From Acidimicrobium sp. (GTDB taxonomy: Bacteria > Actinomycetota > Acidimicrobiia > Acidimicrobiales > Ilumatobacteraceae), in the NCBI GenBank assembly GCA_002737635.1, contig NSIC01000006.1, positions 1-33,898 on the forward strand: 33,898 nt of DNA. Reading direction: 5' to 3'. Made by a program: the position numbers and the translations under genes. Positions within the stretch are counted from its first letter, which is position 1, and every line of letters starts with the position of its first letter. The notes beneath the pieces were generated by a model that ran no database searches, was not told the origin of the DNA, and was given only the letters and a program-made list of their open reading frames with translations. Of this stretch, positions 32,009-33,898 are shown piece by piece.

Positions 32009-32020
32009 GAAGCGAGACTA
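32009..32020 (-). promoter_or_regulatory. Leaderless-type -10 box for the SDR gene
   Basis: On the minus strand TAGTCT is followed by CGCTTC and the ATG. It fits inside the 17-base gap after the CNNM/CorC stop. It is identical to the glyS box, with the same spacing. Confidence 0.6.
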
Positions 32021-32025
32021 ACCGC

Positions 32026-33306
32026 TTACTTTTTGATTTGCGAAATTCTGATTACCTGAATACGACGACCGTCTAGTTCTTCGACGCGAAACGTCAATTG
32101 ATTAAGACTTACTGACTCACCCACTTCTGGCACATGACCAAGTTCGCCAAACACGAGACCACCAATCGTGTCGTAATCTGCGGTGCTGATTTCTGATTCA
32201 AGAATTTCATTTAGTTTGTCGATCGTTGTGACACCCACAACCAGCAGATCGCCATTGGGTTGTCGCTGTACAGACGTGTCGTCTTCATCGTGTTCATCGC
32301 CGATTTCGCCAACGAGCTCTTCGAGACAGTCTTCGAGGGTGACAAGACCTGCAAGCAGACCATACTCGTCGGCAACCATCGCCAAATGAAACTTTTCTTG
32401 TTGCATCTGGCGCATCAAATCAGCTACTGGTTTCATTTCAGGCACGACTTCGACCGAATGAACGGCAATTTTTATTGATTCAGAGCCACGACCTGCTCTT
32501 TCAACAGCGATTAAATCTTTTGCATAAACGACACCAACCAGATCGTCTTGATCATCGTCGTCAGCGCGCAAAACCGGCAGACGACTCAACTGACTATCGA
32601 CGATGATGTCAATTGCTTGAGTGACCGTTAGATCATCGTTGATCGTCACCACATCAGGACGCGGCACCATAATCTCGCGCACGACCGTGTCTCCAAACTC
32701 GATTACTGACTCGATTAGTTCGCGTTCTTCATGTTCGATCACTGCGTCATGCGCTGCAGCCTCAACGATGCCGAGAAACTCTTGTTCACTAATAAACGGA
32801 CCAGCAGCAAGACCTTTGCCACGAACGATCGCATTCGTCAATTTGATCAAACCATGCGAGATCATGCGTAATGGATAAAAACTTGTCAATGCATACACCG
32901 GCACAGCGGTGATTGTCGCACCACGTACAGGATGAATCAAGCCGTAAGTTTTTGGCACCGCCTCCGCCAAAACAAAAAAGACGAGCACGTTCAGTGTCAC
33001 GCCCACGGCGACGCCGGGTGCACCGAATAATCGACCCGAAACGATACCCATAAGTGTTGCTTGAACTGTCTGAAAGATGTTGACTGTCAAGAGCAAAGGA
33101 TTGACCCACTTTGTTGGATCTTCGGCAAGTTTCAAAATGATTTTCGCACGCTTTGCATTTTGATCTAGCAGCGCCTGGGCTTTTTGCTTTGTGATGCGTG
33201 AGAGACTCATCTCGGCAAGTGACAACCCAATTAGGGCAATCAGAAGTACAAGTACCGTAACTAACATCCAATAATCTACGGCGGTCGGCGCACTGGCGAA
33301 AATCAT
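32026..33306 (-). CDS. CNNM/HlyC-CorC family membrane protein with CBS pair
   Basis: From ATG 33306 the protein has 426 residues. An N-terminal DUF21/CNNM membrane domain (about 10-185, four hydrophobic segments including LAEAVPKTYG) is followed by a CBS pair (about 205-330, IMVPRPDVVTI and MVADEYGLLAGLVTLEDCLEELVGEI) and a C-terminal CorC_HlyC domain ending VEELDGRRIQVIRI. Such proteins are linked to magnesium or other ion export. The ORF track starts at 33348, but ATG 33306 overlaps the ybeY stop as ATGA and leads into the first helix, so I prefer it. YbeY followed by this family is a standard actinobacterial pair. Confidence 0.93.
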   Translation of the reverse strand: MIFASAPTAVDYWMLVTVLVLLIALIGLSLAEMSLSRITKQKAQALLDQNAKRAKIILKLAEDPTKWVNPLLLTVNIFQTVQATLMGIVSGRLFGAPGVAVGVTLNVLVFFVLAEAVPKTYGLIHPVRGATITAVPVYALTSFYPLRMISHGLIKLTNAIVRGKGLAAGPFISEQEFLGIVEAAAHDAVIEHEERELIESVIEFGDTVVREIMVPRPDVVTINDDLTVTQAIDIIVDSQLSRLPVLRADDDDQDDLVGVVYAKDLIAVERAGRGSESIKIAVHSVEVVPEMKPVADLMRQMQQEKFHLAMVADEYGLLAGLVTLEDCLEELVGEIGDEHDEDDTSVQRQPNGDLLVVGVTTIDKLNEILESEISTADYDTIGGLVFGELGHVPEVGESVSLNQLTFRVEELDGRRIQVIRISQIKK

Positions 33307-33893
33307 TCGTAAACCCTGCTGAACGTTGAAGGCATCGGACCACACCAATGATGCAGTTCGAGTAATTCTCGCTCACGCGACTGCATTTTCTTCGCGTCGC
33401 CGTCTTGATCGTGGTCGTAACCCAAAACATGCAATACACCGTGAGTGACCAAAAGAGCTAACTCGTCGTCGATATTGCCGGCATGTGTCGCTGATTGGCG
33501 CTCTGCTACAACCGGACAGACAACAACATCGCCGAGCAAAACAGGTAAATCATTTAAATCGATATTCGATTTATCAGGGCCGCGCGAAAACGCTCCAGGT
33601 CCTGGAGTGCGCACAGCATCTACAGCATCAAGCGGAAACGACAACACATCAGTTGAGCCGGTCTTGCCCATATATTTCTCATTCAATCCAGCGATCGCTG
33701 ACTCGGGCACGAACATCAACGTCAACTCGGCGGCGCCACGCACCCCTTCAGCGATCAGTACATTTTTTGCTAGTTGATGCCAACGTGCAACATCAATCAC
33801 CACGTCGGTCTGCTCGTCGGCACAGAAGACTTCAATCTCTCCATCTCCGCCAACTTTGCGCGGGCTAGTGCGTTTGATATGCGGCTCAAGCAC
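33303..33893 (-). CDS. ybeY: Endoribonuclease YbeY
   Basis: A zinc-dependent rRNA-maturation nuclease. The metal motif HGVLHVLGYDHD carries His151, His155 and His161; STDVLSFPLD is the other family signature. At 196 residues it is longer than usual. It has about 18-20 extra residues at the N-terminus (IKRTSPRKVGGDG) and a Pro/Gly-rich insert around 95-118 (TPGPGAFSRGPDKSN). The GTG at 33893 is only 5 bases from the window edge with no stop seen before it, so the true start could lie outside. Confidence 0.93.
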   Translation of the reverse strand: MLEPHIKRTSPRKVGGDGEIEVFCADEQTDVVIDVARWHQLAKNVLIAEGVRGAAELTLMFVPESAIAGLNEKYMGKTGSTDVLSFPLDAVDAVRTPGPGAFSRGPDKSNIDLNDLPVLLGDVVVCPVVAERQSATHAGNIDDELALLVTHGVLHVLGYDHDQDGDAKKMQSRERELLELHHWCGPMPSTFSRVYE

Positions 33894-33898
33894 GATTA

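Noticed and set aside
32789-33439. 216-residue minus-strand ORF
   Set aside because: Out-of-frame reading of the CNNM/CorC and ybeY genes, with Arg/Cys-rich nonsense composition.
1-33898. CRISPR arrays, rRNA genes, prophage or secretion loci
   Set aside because: No regularly spaced repeats, rRNA sequence or phage structural genes were seen.

Overview
The window is 33.9 kb of a densely packed actinobacterial chromosome. It has roughly 50% GC, and ATGA or GTGA start/stop overlaps are common. Several markers point to Actinobacteria: a response regulator, histidine kinase and GerMN-lipoprotein set resembling MtrA-MtrB-LpqB, a full menaquinone branch, an F420-type luciferase-like oxidoreductase, and leaderless promoters. 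Moderate GC and some unusual gene orders suggest an Acidimicrobiia-like lineage (Ilumatobacter/freshwater-marine type). That placement is inference only. No stretch above 300 bases lacks a gene; the longest gap is about 240 bases at 15093-15333.

Layout. 1-444: a partial small coiled-coil gene (-), tRNA-Leu(CAA) (-) and the fab promoter region. 445-4744 (+): fatty-acid operon fabD-fabH-fabG-acpP-fabF; FabD carries an extra C-terminal biotinyl/lipoyl-like domain. 4769-9027 (-): one operon of a small ABM-fold protein, trpC, trpF, trpB, trpA and fabZ. 9080-11755 (-): glyS, recO and a catalytically bare cis-prenyltransferase-like subunit. 11815-14424 (+): a uppS that lacks its C-terminal RxG motif, then a DinG-type helicase. 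14403-17342: response regulator (-), diverging from histidine kinase plus GerMN lipoprotein (+). 17352-21378: era (-), a small membrane protein (+), MaoC hydratase (+), F420 oxidoreductase and acyl-CoA dehydrogenase (-). 21467-28031: menG, menF (+), menD (-), menH (+), menA (-), menE (+). 27997-31226 (+): MFS transporter and acyltransferase/SGNH protein. 31259-33893 (-): SDR dehydrogenase, CNNM/CorC-type membrane protein and ybeY.

How the genes fit together. FabD, FabH, FabG, ACP, FabF and FabZ give a nearly complete type II fatty-acid cycle; only the enoyl reductase is not seen. TrpC, F, B and A complete tryptophan synthesis from phosphoribosyl anthranilate. MenF, D, H, E, A and G cover menaquinone synthesis except MenC and MenB, which must lie elsewhere. 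RecO, Era, YbeY, GlyRS and UppS are housekeeping genes often clustered in Actinobacteria.

The three strongest observations are these. (1) The divergent pair 11159-11755 / 11815-12483 looks like a two-subunit cis-prenyltransferase of the Nus1/NgBR plus Rer2/DHDDS type: each partner lacks what the other retains. (2) The AT-rich acyltransferase gene sits between 69-bp near-perfect direct repeats. These are copies of the MFS 3' end, and a remnant MFS tail overlaps the SDR gene, which marks an insertion by recombination. (3) Seven or more genes start 6-7 bases after a TAnnnT hexamer, evidence of leaderless transcription that also decides several start codons.
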